A stretch of 64,000 nt of DNA from Natronococcus sp. CG52 (GTDB lineage: Archaea; Halobacteriota; Halobacteria; Halobacteriales; Natrialbaceae): assembly GCF_023913515.1 (NCBI RefSeq), contig NZ_CP099391.1, positions 1,674,001 to 1,738,000 of the forward strand. The letters run 5' to 3'. The notes beneath the pieces are model-generated. The model saw nothing but the letters and a program-made list of their open reading frames with translations, made no database searches and was not told the DNA's origin. Shown one piece after another: positions 25,505-34,810 of the stretch. Positions within the stretch are counted from its first letter, which is position 1. Each line of letters starts with the position of its first letter. A program made the translations under genes and the position numbers.

Positions 25505-26650
25505 ATGCCAGACGAGTCGCAGTTCGACCCCGGGGAGCGTCCGATATCGCGATGGACGCGATCGCAGGCGGCGGATCGGGCGCAGCGACGAGACGATGGC
25601 GCCGGTCGTCTATCCGCCGGAGAACGACGTCGACCTCGATCTGCACATCTGGGACACCTGGTTCCCCCGGAATCGCGACGGCACGATCGCCGAAATCGAC
25701 GGCTACCGAGTCGTCTTCTCGCTGACGGCCTCGAGCGAACTCTTTCCCGGCAAGCGCCACGACGTGGCGACGATTCGCCACTTCTACTCCCGGGACGGCC
25801 GCGAGTGGACCTGCGGCGGACCGGTCTTCGAGGACGGCGCGGAGCAACGCTCCGCGAGCAGTCGGACGCAGTCCGGCGACGACCGGCCTGTCGATCTCGG
25901 GCCCGTTCGACCACGAGATCCTGTTGTGCCCGGACGGGACGGTGTACGAGCGAGAAGACCAGTCCCGCGGAATGATCTACACCTTCCGCAACCCGTGGTT
26001 CTTCGAGGATCCCCAGACCGGCGAGACCTGTCTGCTGTTCGAGACCAACACGCCGATTCCAGATCCCGAACTCGAGGAGGGTTCGACGCCGAACCGAAAC
26101 ACCTCGATTTCAACGGCAGCGTCGGCATCGCCGTCTCGCCGTCCGGCGATCCGACCGACTGGGAACTCGAGTCGCCGCTACTGGAGGGTGCCGGGACGAA
26201 CCAGGAACTCGAGCGCCCGCACGTCGTCGTCCGCGACGGGCGATACTACCTGTTCCTCTCGAGTCACGAACACACCTCCGCGGAGGGACTCGAGGGGTAC
26301 GACGCGCTCTACGGATTCGTCGCCGATTCGCTGCGAGGCGAGTACGTGCCGCTGAACGAGTCCGGACTCGTCCTGACGAACCCACCGAGCGCCCCGTTTC
26401 AGACTTACTCCTGGCTCGCCTACCCACACCGCGAGGAAATCCTCGTCAACAGCTTCTTCAACTACTACGACCTGCGGGGGCTCTCGCTCGACGACGTGAC
26501 GAACCTCTCGCTCGACGAACAGCAGCGACGGTTCGGCGGTACGTGGCCTCCACGGTTCGGCTGACCGTCGACGGTACCGAAAGTCGCGCGCTCGGGGTTC
26601 TCGAGCACGGGCGCTTGCCGCTTCCGGACGAGGACTTCCCGCCGATCCGG
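25505..26650 (+). pseudogene. Broken GH68 levansucrase-type gene
   Basis: Segments of a GH68 fructosyltransferase lie in successive frames: MPDESQFDPG from 25505, then VVYPPENDVDLDLHIWDTW after a shift near 25580, then GMIYTFRNPWFFEDP after another, then ELERPHVVVRDGRYYLF, then RLTVDGTESRALGVLEHG after a shift near 26545. WDTW holds the nucleophile Asp and ERPH the acid/base Glu. The family RDP motif reads RNP here, and about 50 residues that follow FEDGA in relatives are missing near 25850. At least three frameshifts plus a catalytic-site change mean it is dead. The intact enzyme would make or cleave levan outside the cell. Confidence 0.85.
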
Positions 26651-26853
26651 CGTATCGGTCGATTTACCCGCCGGGGAATTCGACCCGCGTCGCCCCTCGT
26701 CCGTCGGCGTCTTCGGGCCGCCGGATCGATTTCCGACGAGCAACGGCCGCGTACGCGCCCTGTAGCGCGCCCCTCTTCGCGGTAGCGACGCTGAACGATC
26801 AGCGTACGTTCAAATGACTAAATTAGGAAATCCGTGAGGATGGTAGCAACTCA

Positions 26854-27960
26854 ATGGCGGATCAAAAAACCGCGAGTGTACGTCGATCTGATCTTCGTGG
26901 GGATGACGCCGAGACGAGGCGCGCGGTGGGCGAGACGCAATCGGGCCACGAAGCGGCCGTCATCGATACGATCAGAGCGATCGACAGCGCCCGGTGGAAC
27001 GCGGTCGTCGAGCGCTCGAGCTGTGGCACCGTCTTCCACCGTCACGAGTGGCTCGACGCGATCGAAACAGGGCTGGAGTACGAGTCGAAACACCTCGTCG
27101 TGACGAAGGACGGAAACATCATCGGGCTGCTGCCAAATTTCGTCGCGGACGTTCCGATGACGCCGGTCCAGCGGTTGACGTCCCTCTACCCGGGGTTCGG
27201 CGGACCGGTGGTGACGACGGACGTGGAAGACGCCCTCTCGCTGATGATCGACGCCGTTCCGGACCTCTGCACCGGGCGGACGGTCGCCCACGAGATCCGC
27301 GCGTGCAACACCGACTACCTCCGGTACAACGACTTTCTGCAGTCTCGAGGGTACCGTCCGGCTCGACTGGGCGGTCGGTTTCTGCTCCACCTCGACAGGA
27401 GCTACGAGGAGATCCTGGCCGGCATGAGTAAATCGAGACGAAAGGGTATCGAACGCGGACGGGATACCGATCACGAGATCGTCGAAGAGGACGTGACGAG
27501 GGCGAGCCTGGAGCGATTTCACCGGGTGTACGAACGACACATGGAAAACGTCGGGGGCGAAGCTTATCCGCTCGAGTTCTTCGAACGCCTAGCGGACGTG
27601 CGGTCGCGGATACTCCTCGTCACGATCCGAATCGAGGGCGAGTACGCGGGCGGGTTCCTAGAGCTGCTCGACGACGAGCAATCCGCCGTACACGGATTTT
27701 TCGCCGCCGTACCCGAAGCGTACTACGACTATCACGCGTCGGAACTCCTGTACGATTACGTGATCCGGTGGGCGATAGACCACGACTACGACCTGTACGA
27801 CTTCGGCGGTTCGGAGGCCGACTTCGACGACGGCGTGTTCAGGTTCAAGGAGGGGTTCGGCGGTCGCCTGGTCCCGAACCTCTACTGGGAGCGCGGCTGC
27901 AGTCCGGCGTGGAAACTGGTGAAGGCTGGGCGATCGCTGTACTGGCGACACGCCAAGTGA
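26854..27960 (+). CDS. FemAB/GNAT-like transferase
   Basis: The 368-residue protein has the double-GNAT arrangement of FemAB-like enzymes: WNAVVERSSCGTVFHRHEWL at about residues 49-68, SLYPGFGGPVVTTDVEDAL, the basic segment MSKSRRKGIERGRD and a second half with YAGGFLELLDDEQSAVHGFF and YDLYDFGGSEADFDDGVFRF. The last block, GGS followed by a lysine-containing FKEGFGG, is characteristic of this group, which transfers aminoacyl or acyl groups, often to cell-wall or exopolysaccharide precursors. It lies between two fructan pseudogenes, followed by a formyltransferase gene. Surface-glycan modification is the likely role, by inference. Confidence 0.78.
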   Translation: MADQKTASVRRSDLRGDDAETRRAVGETQSGHEAAVIDTIRAIDSARWNAVVERSSCGTVFHRHEWLDAIETGLEYESKHLVVTKDGNIIGLLPNFVADVPMTPVQRLTSLYPGFGGPVVTTDVEDALSLMIDAVPDLCTGRTVAHEIRACNTDYLRYNDFLQSRGYRPARLGGRFLLHLDRSYEEILAGMSKSRRKGIERGRDTDHEIVEEDVTRASLERFHRVYERHMENVGGEAYPLEFFERLADVRSRILLVTIRIEGEYAGGFLELLDDEQSAVHGFFAAVPEAYYDYHASELLYDYVIRWAIDHDYDLYDFGGSEADFDDGVFRFKEGFGGRLVPNLYWERGCSPAWKLVKAGRSLYWRHAK

Positions 27961-28208
27961 GCGGCGATCACCGCCGACGCCGTCGGCCAGCCGAGCGACG
28001 AGTGTGTTGCGGTCGGCGATTTCGCCGGCCCTCGTGCCGTTCGCACCGTCCGCCGGGAACTGTTTCTCCGCCGAGATCCGTCCGGATCATGTCTCCGGGA
28101 GCGGCAGTCCCGTCCGCGTCACATTATCCGATAACCATCAATTGTAAGACATACTCAGGCCAAACGAGGGAGATAACTATGGCGGTAGAAGTGTGAGATA
28201 GTTAATAA

Positions 28209-29105
28209 ATGACGCCGGCGAAACCGACCGCAGTCGGAATCCTGTGCGAGCCGTTCCTGTACGAGTGGCACGTGCGCTCCGTAGAGCGACTGCAGGCTGA
28301 GGCGAGTGCGAACGTTCCGCTGGTAGTGAGCAACGCCGCTACTAGGGAACACGAAGCCGAATCGTGGAACACGAGGGATCGCATCGGTCTCGACGACGTC
28401 GTCCAATTTTTCGACGTCTTCCGGCGGCAGAAAGCCTGGACGGTCGTTCTGGCGGAGCGAAACGTCGGCCGGTTGCTCGGCGACGAGGAACCGCTCTGGC
28501 ACCGACGCTCCGTCGAAAACGTCGAGTGCCTCGCCGACGCGGATCACGTTCGCTGCGAGCCGAGGCGGGAGGACGGTTGGTTCGAGTTCCCCGACGACGT
28601 CGTCGCCAGGATCGCGGAGCGGTGCGACGTCGTGATCCTCTTCGGGTTCGGTCTGATCAGAGGAAAAATCCTAAACGCGCCCGAGTACGGCGTTCTGAAC
28701 GTCCATCCTGCTGATATCCGGCGGTATCGAGGATTAGGTCCCGAGACGGCTTTCTACGACGGACGGACCAGCGCCGGCGCGACGGTTCAACGGCTAAACG
28801 AGACGGTCGACGGCGGCGAGATCGTCGCGTTCGACGAGACGGATATTAGCGATTGCGACACGCTGTGGGACGTCTGGGAGCGAATCGTAACGCTACAGGC
28901 CCGCCTCCTGGCCGAGGCCGTCGACAATTTGCGCGACCCGACGTTCGAACCGACGAGCGTCCCCGACGAGCAACTGGGCGACTTCTACTATCGAAGTCAC
29001 CGTCACGGGCCGGAGTTCTCGGGACGAATCCTGGCGAAGAACCTCTTCGGGCGAATCCGGCGACAGTTTCGGAAAGCGGACGTCGCGGGCGGTCGGTCTA
29101 TTTAA
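28209..29105 (+). CDS. Formyltransferase-family protein (possible sugar N-formyltransferase)
   Basis: The 298-residue protein has the hydrolase/formyltransferase fold at about residues 90-240. It contains VVILFGFGLIRGKIL, VLNVHPADIRRYRGLGPETA with the catalytic Asn and His, and TVDGGEIVAFDETDI with the catalytic Asp. The family uses N10-formyl-tetrahydrofolate. Methionyl-tRNA formylation does not occur in archaea, so an amino-sugar N-formyltransferase acting on surface glycan precursors is more likely. The C-terminus is basic (GRIRRQFRKAD). The ATG at 28209 follows an A+T-rich leader. It is the second gene after the FemAB-like gene, with a 248-bp gap. Confidence 0.78.
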   Translation: MTPAKPTAVGILCEPFLYEWHVRSVERLQAEASANVPLVVSNAATREHEAESWNTRDRIGLDDVVQFFDVFRRQKAWTVVLAERNVGRLLGDEEPLWHRRSVENVECLADADHVRCEPRREDGWFEFPDDVVARIAERCDVVILFGFGLIRGKILNAPEYGVLNVHPADIRRYRGLGPETAFYDGRTSAGATVQRLNETVDGGEIVAFDETDISDCDTLWDVWERIVTLQARLLAEAVDNLRDPTFEPTSVPDEQLGDFYYRSHRHGPEFSGRILAKNLFGRIRRQFRKADVAGGRSI

Positions 29106-29224
29106 CGTACGGTTCGGTTACACCGGGCGTAGGGAGCTTTTACGGCTACCTTTCGCTGCGATTCTCCTCGCTTATTTTTCTCGTTCGGGCCGCTTCGACC
29201 CCGCGACCGCGCTGCCGGCTCCGA

Positions 29225-30622
29225 TCATCGCGACGACGCGGCCTCCTCGCGAGTCGCGGACTCCCGTTCTTCCTCCCAAGCCGAACCCATCGTCCACACG
29301 TCGATCGACTCGATGGCGGCGGTCCCGTCGGCCGCGTGGATCGACACGCCGTCGCTGTCCTCGCGCGTCGGGAAGATCCGGGTCGTCAAGCAGTGGCGTT
29401 CGTTCGCGAAAAGTTCGACGACCGAGCCGTCGACGAGGACGCGAAGCGAGAGCGTGTCGTCGACCGGCGTTACGGGCATCGAAACGGGTGCGTCCGAAGC
29501 TTGCGGATCCGCCGTCGACGCCGACCGATCGACGACCACGTCGCCCTCTCGCGTGTATCGGATCAGCGTCGTTTCCTCGCCGTCCGGCGACTCGCGGACG
29601 GCGAGTCCGAATTCGGCGGCGTCGTCGAGTCGAACCTCGGCCCGGAGTTCGAAGGATCGACTGTTGACCGGAAGCTGTCGCCGTTCGTCCTCGAGCACCC
29701 GTTCGTCCCCGTACTCGTGTGATTCCCGAAGTTCGGTCAGTTCGGGTGCGGGTCGCTGTCGAAGCCTCCCGTCGGCGTCGAGTTCCACTTGCCGGGGAAG
29801 CGACAGGGTTCCCGACCAGCCGGCGTCCCACTGGGCGGCGGGGCTTCTGTCCGGTTTCACCCAGCCCCAGGTGAGCTAGCGGTCGTTGTCGTCGTCGCGC
29901 AGCGACTGCGGTGCGTAGTAGACGCCGTGATCGAGGAGTCGTCGCTCGCCGTCGCCGAGGATCGCGAGGAGATTCGATAGCAGGCGCGTTCGGTTTTTCG
30001 CGGCCGCGTCGATTACCGGCCCGTCGAACTCGAGGGCGGTTCCGAGTCCGGCGACGTCGCCCTCGCCGACCCGCCAGCCGACCAGCGCGACCTCGTGGGG
30101 TGCCTCGATATCCTCGTGGAGGGTACTCGCGAGGACGGTCCCTCGCTCCGGAAGCACGCGTTCGTACCGCGCAGACGGCTGTACCCCCTCCGGCGCTCGC
30201 GTCCGGATGCGAACTCCGTCCAGTCCGTCGACGGCGGGATGGTCGTCGTAGTGCGATTTCCAGAAGAGTCCCGCCGTCGTCGGCTCCTCGAGCAGCGAGA
30301 CGTCGGGGACGACGGGGTCGATATCGAGCGTCGGGACGGCCTCGAGGGCCCGCAGGGTGAGCAACAGCCCGCCCTCCTTCTCGACGTACGTCCTGATCGG
30401 CTCGCTGGCGCCCGTCAGCGCGGGAACGTCCGCGGCCGGTTCGGCGCGGTGCCACCAGAGGACGTCGTACTCCGTCGGGACGGTGCCGTCCGTCGCGACG
30501 GCGGCGAGTGAGACAGTATCCGCGTCGATCCCGGCCTCGGCACACCACTCGAGTGCCGCGTGCTGTTCCGGTGAACGGTCGCCGTCGACCAGGAACCCGA
30601 CGGTTGCTGCTAGATCACTCAT
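29225..30622 (-). pseudogene. GH32 gene with catalytic domain deleted and an in-frame stop
   Basis: One frame runs from the ATG at 30622. About 225 residues form the N-terminal non-catalytic domain ([34 protein letters not shown]). It then jumps from ERRLLD directly to [12 protein letters not shown], the last blade motif of GH32. The nucleophile (WxNDPNG), RDP and EC motifs are absent. The next codons read DDDNDR, TAG (29876-29878), LTWGW, where relatives have Tyr. The rest is the GH32 beta-sandwich ([23 protein letters not shown]) to 29225. It would have hydrolysed sucrose or levan. Loss of the whole active site makes it non-functional. Confidence 0.85.
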
Positions 30623-30800
30623 CTACACGCAACGCAGCGTTGGACGGTTATAGGATTGCCGAGGCGGACCGGTTACGGCACGATTCACCCCTCTCGCACG
30701 CCTCCTTGCCACCGATATCCGAATTCCGGGGAGGAGTCCCGGTGGATCAAGCAGGGGCGTGCTATTTGATCGTGGGGTCCCTCGTCTCGGACGAGAGACG

Positions 30801-31013
30801 ATGACCATTCACGCTACCAGTTCGGGGTTCGACGGATCGGCTGCGAAGAAGCTCAGTACCGTCTCGACGGTGATCGACGCGGCGCTCGCGTTCGCTCGAG
30901 GCCGACCGAAGAGCGGCCTGCTGCTGCTCGCGGCTGCCGCGCTTTCCTCGCGGCTCCCCGGTCTCGGAACGGCCGTCTCGCTGCTGCTCAGACTGGCCCG
31001 ACGGCTCCGCTAA
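30801..31013 (+). CDS. Small hydrophobic protein, unknown
   Basis: A 70-residue protein starting MTIHATSSGFDGSAAKK. Its second half is hydrophobic and basic (LLLLAAAALSSRLPGLGTAV, then LLLRLARRLR), which suggests a membrane-associated amphipathic or single-helix protein. I do not recognise the family. The start is ATG 30801 just after GACGAGAGACG; the open frame extends 14 codons upstream without support. Confidence 0.5.
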   Translation: MTIHATSSGFDGSAAKKLSTVSTVIDAALAFARGRPKSGLLLLAAAALSSRLPGLGTAVSLLLRLARRLR

Positions 31014-31074
31014 CTCGGGCTCGAACTGAAACTCGTGGCAAAGGAGTTTATGTTGCGAGGTAGCCGGAATCAGT

Positions 31075-31533
31075 ATGAGGCGGCGCGAGCTACTCGTCCG
31101 TACGGCCGGCGGATTCGGCGGAATCGTCACGTTCGGGAGCGGCGGCGCCGGAGGGGCCTCGATCAGTCGATCTCCCGACGAGCCGGACGCGAGGGACCGA
31201 CTGATCGAGCGTCGTGACCAGCGCTGCGTCGGCGACGAGGAAGACGAGGCGACGATCCGATTCGCGGACGAGTGCGTGGTCGTCGAGGGACTGATCAGAA
31301 CGCCGACGCCGTGTCACCCGCTCGAACTCGAGGACGCGTCGTTCGACCCAGCCGACGACGCGCTCGTAGTCCGGGTCGGGGTCGGTCGTCCGGATGAAAC
31401 GATCTGCGTGCAGTGTCTCGGTATCGTCGAGTACGAAGCCAGGATCGGTCTCGACGGACGTTCTCCCGACCGCGTCGAGGTCGTCCACGAGCGCCCCGAC
31501 GAGACGGTCGACGTCGCGACCGCTGATCGGTAG
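31075..31533 (+). CDS. Probable Tat-exported small protein with conserved cysteines
   Basis: The 152-residue protein opens MRRRELLVRTAGGFGG, a twin-arginine-like signal with a short glycine-rich hydrophobic core. The mature part has Cys in DQRCVGD, FADECVVVEG, TPCHPLE and ICVQCLG, five in all, enough for two disulfides or a metal site. It has a beta-rich pattern with repeated V-V-VG-G. I know no function. It converges on mce with only two bases between the stop codons. Confidence 0.6.
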   Translation: MRRRELLVRTAGGFGGIVTFGSGGAGGASISRSPDEPDARDRLIERRDQRCVGDEEDEATIRFADECVVVEGLIRTPTPCHPLELEDASFDPADDALVVRVGVGRPDETICVQCLGIVEYEARIGLDGRSPDRVEVVHERPDETVDVATADR

Positions 31534-31535
31534 AC

Positions 31536-31919
31536 TCAGTGCTCGACGAACTCGATCAGGATTCCGCCGGTGTCTCTCGGATGCAGGAACGCGACCGTGT
31601 GGCCCCACGCACCGGGGCGCGGCTCCTCGTCGACGAGTTCGACGTCCTGGTCGCGTGCGGTCTCGAGTGCGGCCTCGATGTCGTCGGTCGCGAGCGCGAG
31701 GTGGTGGACACCCGGGCCGTTGCGGTCGAGGTACTGCGAGATCGTTCCGCCCTCGAGGGGCTCGAGCAGTTCGACGTAACCGTTGCCGCAGTCGAGGAAG
31801 ACGACGCGCATCCCGTCGAACTCCTCCTCGTGAGCGATCTCGAGGTCGAAGAGCTCCGCGTACAGTTCTGCGAGGTCCCGTGCGTCGTCGGTCGCGATCC
31901 CTGCGTGGTCGAAGTGCAT
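31536..31919 (-). CDS. mce: Methylmalonyl-CoA epimerase
   Basis: The 127-residue glyoxalase-fold protein starts MHFDHAGIATDDARDLAELY, with the first metal ligand His near residue 5. It also shows NGYVELLEPLEG with a ligand Glu, GVHHLALATDDIEAAL with the second His and GILIEFVEH with the last Glu. It converts S- and R-methylmalonyl-CoA and so feeds methylmalonyl-CoA mutase in propionyl-CoA use. The mutase gene is at 54674-56353, 23 kb away on the same strand, although the two are commonly close in haloarchaea. Confidence 0.9.
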   Translation of the reverse strand: MHFDHAGIATDDARDLAELYAELFDLEIAHEEEFDGMRVVFLDCGNGYVELLEPLEGGTISQYLDRNGPGVHHLALATDDIEAALETARDQDVELVDEEPRPGAWGHTVAFLHPRDTGGILIEFVEH

Positions 31920-32026
31920 CGAGAGAGGGGTTCGATCCGCCGCGGTGAGAGTGTTGCTGTTCGAACGATTCTATCGCGACGGCTGGTTCCGACTCGACGG
32001 GTTGTTCCTCGATCGGTCCGAACTAC

Positions 32027-34723
32027 TCACGCGTCGCCGTCGTCTACGGCCGGCAGCGTGAACGAGAACGTCGAGCCCTCGCCGGGCTCGGAGTCGACCC
32101 AGATGTCGCCGCCGTGGCGCTCGACGATCCGCTCGCACAGAGCCAGTCCGATGCCGGTGCCGGCGTGCTCGTTGCGGCTGTGGAGGCGATTGAACATCTC
32201 GAAGATACGGTCTCTCTCGTCCGGTTCGATCCCGATACCCTCGTCGCGAACGGAGACGGTCCACTCCGTTCCAGTTCGTTCGGTCGAGACGTGAACGCGC
32301 GGAGCGTCGTCGCTGTACTCGATCGCGTTGTCGAGCAGGTTCTGGAACACCTGCCGGAGCTGGCTGGCGTCTCCCTCGACGCGTGGGAGCGGCTCCGCGG
32401 TGATCTCGGCGTCGCGTTCCGCGATCCGTATCTCGAGGTCCGACAGGACGTCCTCGAGGACCGTCTCGAGATCGACCGATTCGAACGGATCGCCCCGCGT
32501 CTTGATCCGGGAGTAAGCGAGCAGCCCGTCGATCATCGCCCGCATCCGCTCGGCACCGTCGAGGGCGTACTCGAGGAACTCCTCGCCGTCGTCGTCGAGC
32601 GCGTCCTCGTACCGCCGCTCGAGAAGCTGGAGGTAGCTCGAGACCATCCGCAACGGCTCCTGCAGGTCGTGGCTGGCGGCGTAGGCGAACTGCTCGAGGC
32701 GCCGGGTCTCCGCCTGTAACTCGTCGATGTACTCCTGGCGTTCGAAGTGAAACTTCACGAGCGTCGCGACCGTGTCGATCAGCTCGCGCTCTTCGTCGAT
32801 AAACAGTTCCGTCTCGTTCTCCGGCGGGAGTTCGATGAAGCCGACGTCGATCGTGATCGGCGTCCCGTTGGCCGTACTGGTGCGGGCGGTGATCTGTCGC
32901 TCGAACAGTTCGTACGCATCGGTGGCCGCCTCGTAATCGCCGATCGAGATGTGCGCGGCGGTCCGCGCCGGGTACCGGAAGGACTTCGGGAGCTCCGCGA
33001 CGAACTCCTCGAGCAGCTCGTCGACCGGCTGGTCGCCGGTCTCGAGCAAGTTCGTGGCGAGCTGGACGGTGGCCAGTTCCTGCTCACGTTCCTCGAGTTC
33101 CTGCTTGCGCCGTTCTGCTAGCTCCTTCAGCTCGGTGATGTCCGTCGCGGTCACGACGACCTGCTTCGGCTCTCTCCCTTCGGCGGTAATCGGCGTGGCG
33201 TTTATCGACAGCCACGTCTGCTGCTGGTCCGGTGGGTCTAACAGAATTTCTCGATCGTACAGGGGCTCGCCCGTCTCGAAGGCCCGGGCTGCGGGTCGTT
33301 CCTCGACCGAGAGCAGGTTGCCGTTCGCGTCGAACACGTTCCGCTGGTCCGCAGTGTACTCCAGGGCGTCGGCCGGTGAAACGCCGAGCAGTTCCGACAT
33401 CCGTTCGTTTGCCCGACTGATCGATCCGTCCGGATTGACGACCTTGATGCCGACCGGACTCGTTTCCAGAATCTGCTCGGTCAGGTCGCGTTCGCGCTGG
33501 AGTTGCTGTTCCCGCGCTCGACGATCGGTCATATCACGAGTGACCTTCGCGTACCCCTGTAGCTCGCCCTCGTCACGGATGGCCGTAATCGTCACGTTCG
33601 CCCAGAACTGCGAGCCGTCGGAGCGGACGCGCCAGCCTTCGTCCTCGACGGAACCGCGTTCTCTCGCCTGTCCGAGATTCCGCTCAGGAACGCCGTTCGC
33701 CCGATCGTCGTCGGTGTAGAAAACCGAAAAGTGCTCGCCGAGGATCTCCGTCGCCTCGTAGCCCTTGATTCGTTCGGCCCCTTCGTTCCAGCTGACGATC
33801 CGCCCCTCGGGATCGAGCATGAATATCGCGTACTCTTCGACCGCATCGACCAGCGACTGAAACCGCTGTTCGCTCTCCTGGTGGGCCCGTTTCGACTCCT
33901 TCCGGTCGGTTATGTCGTAGTACAGTTCGACGCGACCGCCGGCGTACTGGCCGGACTCGATGGGTTTGCTCCGGTGTTCGAGCCAGCGCTCCGCTCGATC
34001 GGGACCGGGCGTGATTCGACACTCGAACCGTTCGATGTAGGTATTATCGTCGTAGGTCGCCGAGAGGGTCTCCACGAATTCGTCGGGATCGGCGAGGCGG
34101 TCCCGAATCGTCTCCTCGATGACCGTGCGCTTGTCCCGACCGATGACATCGGTTCGATCCACGCCGAAGTACTCTTCGGCGGTTTCGTCGATCCACGCGA
34201 CGTCGAACCTCTCGTCGAGGATGAACACGCCGACGTCGGCTTCGTCGATGACGGAGGAGATCGACTTGTAGGTCTCCCAGATCGACGTGAAGTCGTCGTG
34301 TCCGCGGCCACGGTCGTCGACGTCTCGAAGGACGCCGACGGTTCCCTCGAACTCGCCGTCAGTTTCGAGGAGGCTGAACCGCAACTCGCAGGGAACGGCG
34401 TCGCCGTCTGCAGTCTCGATTGAGAGGTCGAACGTGGTGTTTCCGTCCGCGTCGGTCTCGAGCCGTCTTCGGACTTCGTGCGCCAGTTTCTCGGCGTTCT
34501 CCTCGTCGACGACGATCGAGACGTGCTCGCCGAGAAGTTCGTCGCGCGCGTACCCTGTCGTTTCGAGGACGCCGTCGTTGACCGCGACGAACCGCCCCTC
34601 GGCGTCGAGTTGGAAAATTCCGTCGTCGACCGTGTTCACCAGCGTTTGATACCGTTGAAGCGCCTCAGTTTCGTTCTCTCCACCCCAGAACGCTCCTTCG
34701 GAAGCCCCCACACGATCGTCCAT
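32027..34723 (-). CDS. Multi-PAS hybrid sensor histidine kinase
   Basis: The 898-residue protein (907 if read from the upstream codon at 34750) has about four PAS domains in the first 530 residues. Examples are VDDGIFQLDAEGRFVAVNDG, YAIFMLDPEGRIVSWNEGAE and PVGIKVVNPDGSISRANERM. A GAF-like segment follows (ATVQLATNLLETGDQPV), then the H-box ASHDLQEPLRMVSSYLQLL with His near residue 680. The ATPase domain carries LLDNAIEY, RDEGIGIEPD and GTGIGLALCERIVERHGG. There is no membrane helix, so it senses inside the cell. No partner regulator is adjacent; an orphan receiver lies at 7891. Confidence 0.93.
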   Translation of the reverse strand: MDDRVGASEGAFWGGENETEALQRYQTLVNTVDDGIFQLDAEGRFVAVNDGVLETTGYARDELLGEHVSIVVDEENAEKLAHEVRRRLETDADGNTTFDLSIETADGDAVPCELRFSLLETDGEFEGTVGVLRDVDDRGRGHDDFTSIWETYKSISSVIDEADVGVFILDERFDVAWIDETAEEYFGVDRTDVIGRDKRTVIEETIRDRLADPDEFVETLSATYDDNTYIERFECRITPGPDRAERWLEHRSKPIESGQYAGGRVELYYDITDRKESKRAHQESEQRFQSLVDAVEEYAIFMLDPEGRIVSWNEGAERIKGYEATEILGEHFSVFYTDDDRANGVPERNLGQARERGSVEDEGWRVRSDGSQFWANVTITAIRDEGELQGYAKVTRDMTDRRAREQQLQRERDLTEQILETSPVGIKVVNPDGSISRANERMSELLGVSPADALEYTADQRNVFDANGNLLSVEERPAARAFETGEPLYDREILLDPPDQQQTWLSINATPITAEGREPKQVVVTATDITELKELAERRKQELEEREQELATVQLATNLLETGDQPVDELLEEFVAELPKSFRYPARTAAHISIGDYEAATDAYELFERQITARTSTANGTPITIDVGFIELPPENETELFIDEERELIDTVATLVKFHFERQEYIDELQAETRRLEQFAYAASHDLQEPLRMVSSYLQLLERRYEDALDDDGEEFLEYALDGAERMRAMIDGLLAYSRIKTRGDPFESVDLETVLEDVLSDLEIRIAERDAEITAEPLPRVEGDASQLRQVFQNLLDNAIEYSDDAPRVHVSTERTGTEWTVSVRDEGIGIEPDERDRIFEMFNRLHSRNEHAGTGIGLALCERIVERHGGDIWVDSEPGEGSTFSFTLPAVDDGDA

Positions 34724-34810
34724 ACCGGTACCGTGACTCGTGAGCCGCATAAGCTCTCTGTCCGACCGGTATGGTAACGGACGATAACTCTCATCTCCAG
34801 TCGCCCGTCA

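Noticed and set aside
25505-26650. Programmed frameshifting in the GH68 gene
   Set aside because: Several shifts in both directions, a missing block and an altered RDP motif fit decay, not recoding.
29876-29878. TAG as a pyrrolysine codon in the GH32 gene
   Set aside because: The gene also lacks its catalytic domain, so read-through would not restore activity, and no pyrrolysine genes are visible in the window.
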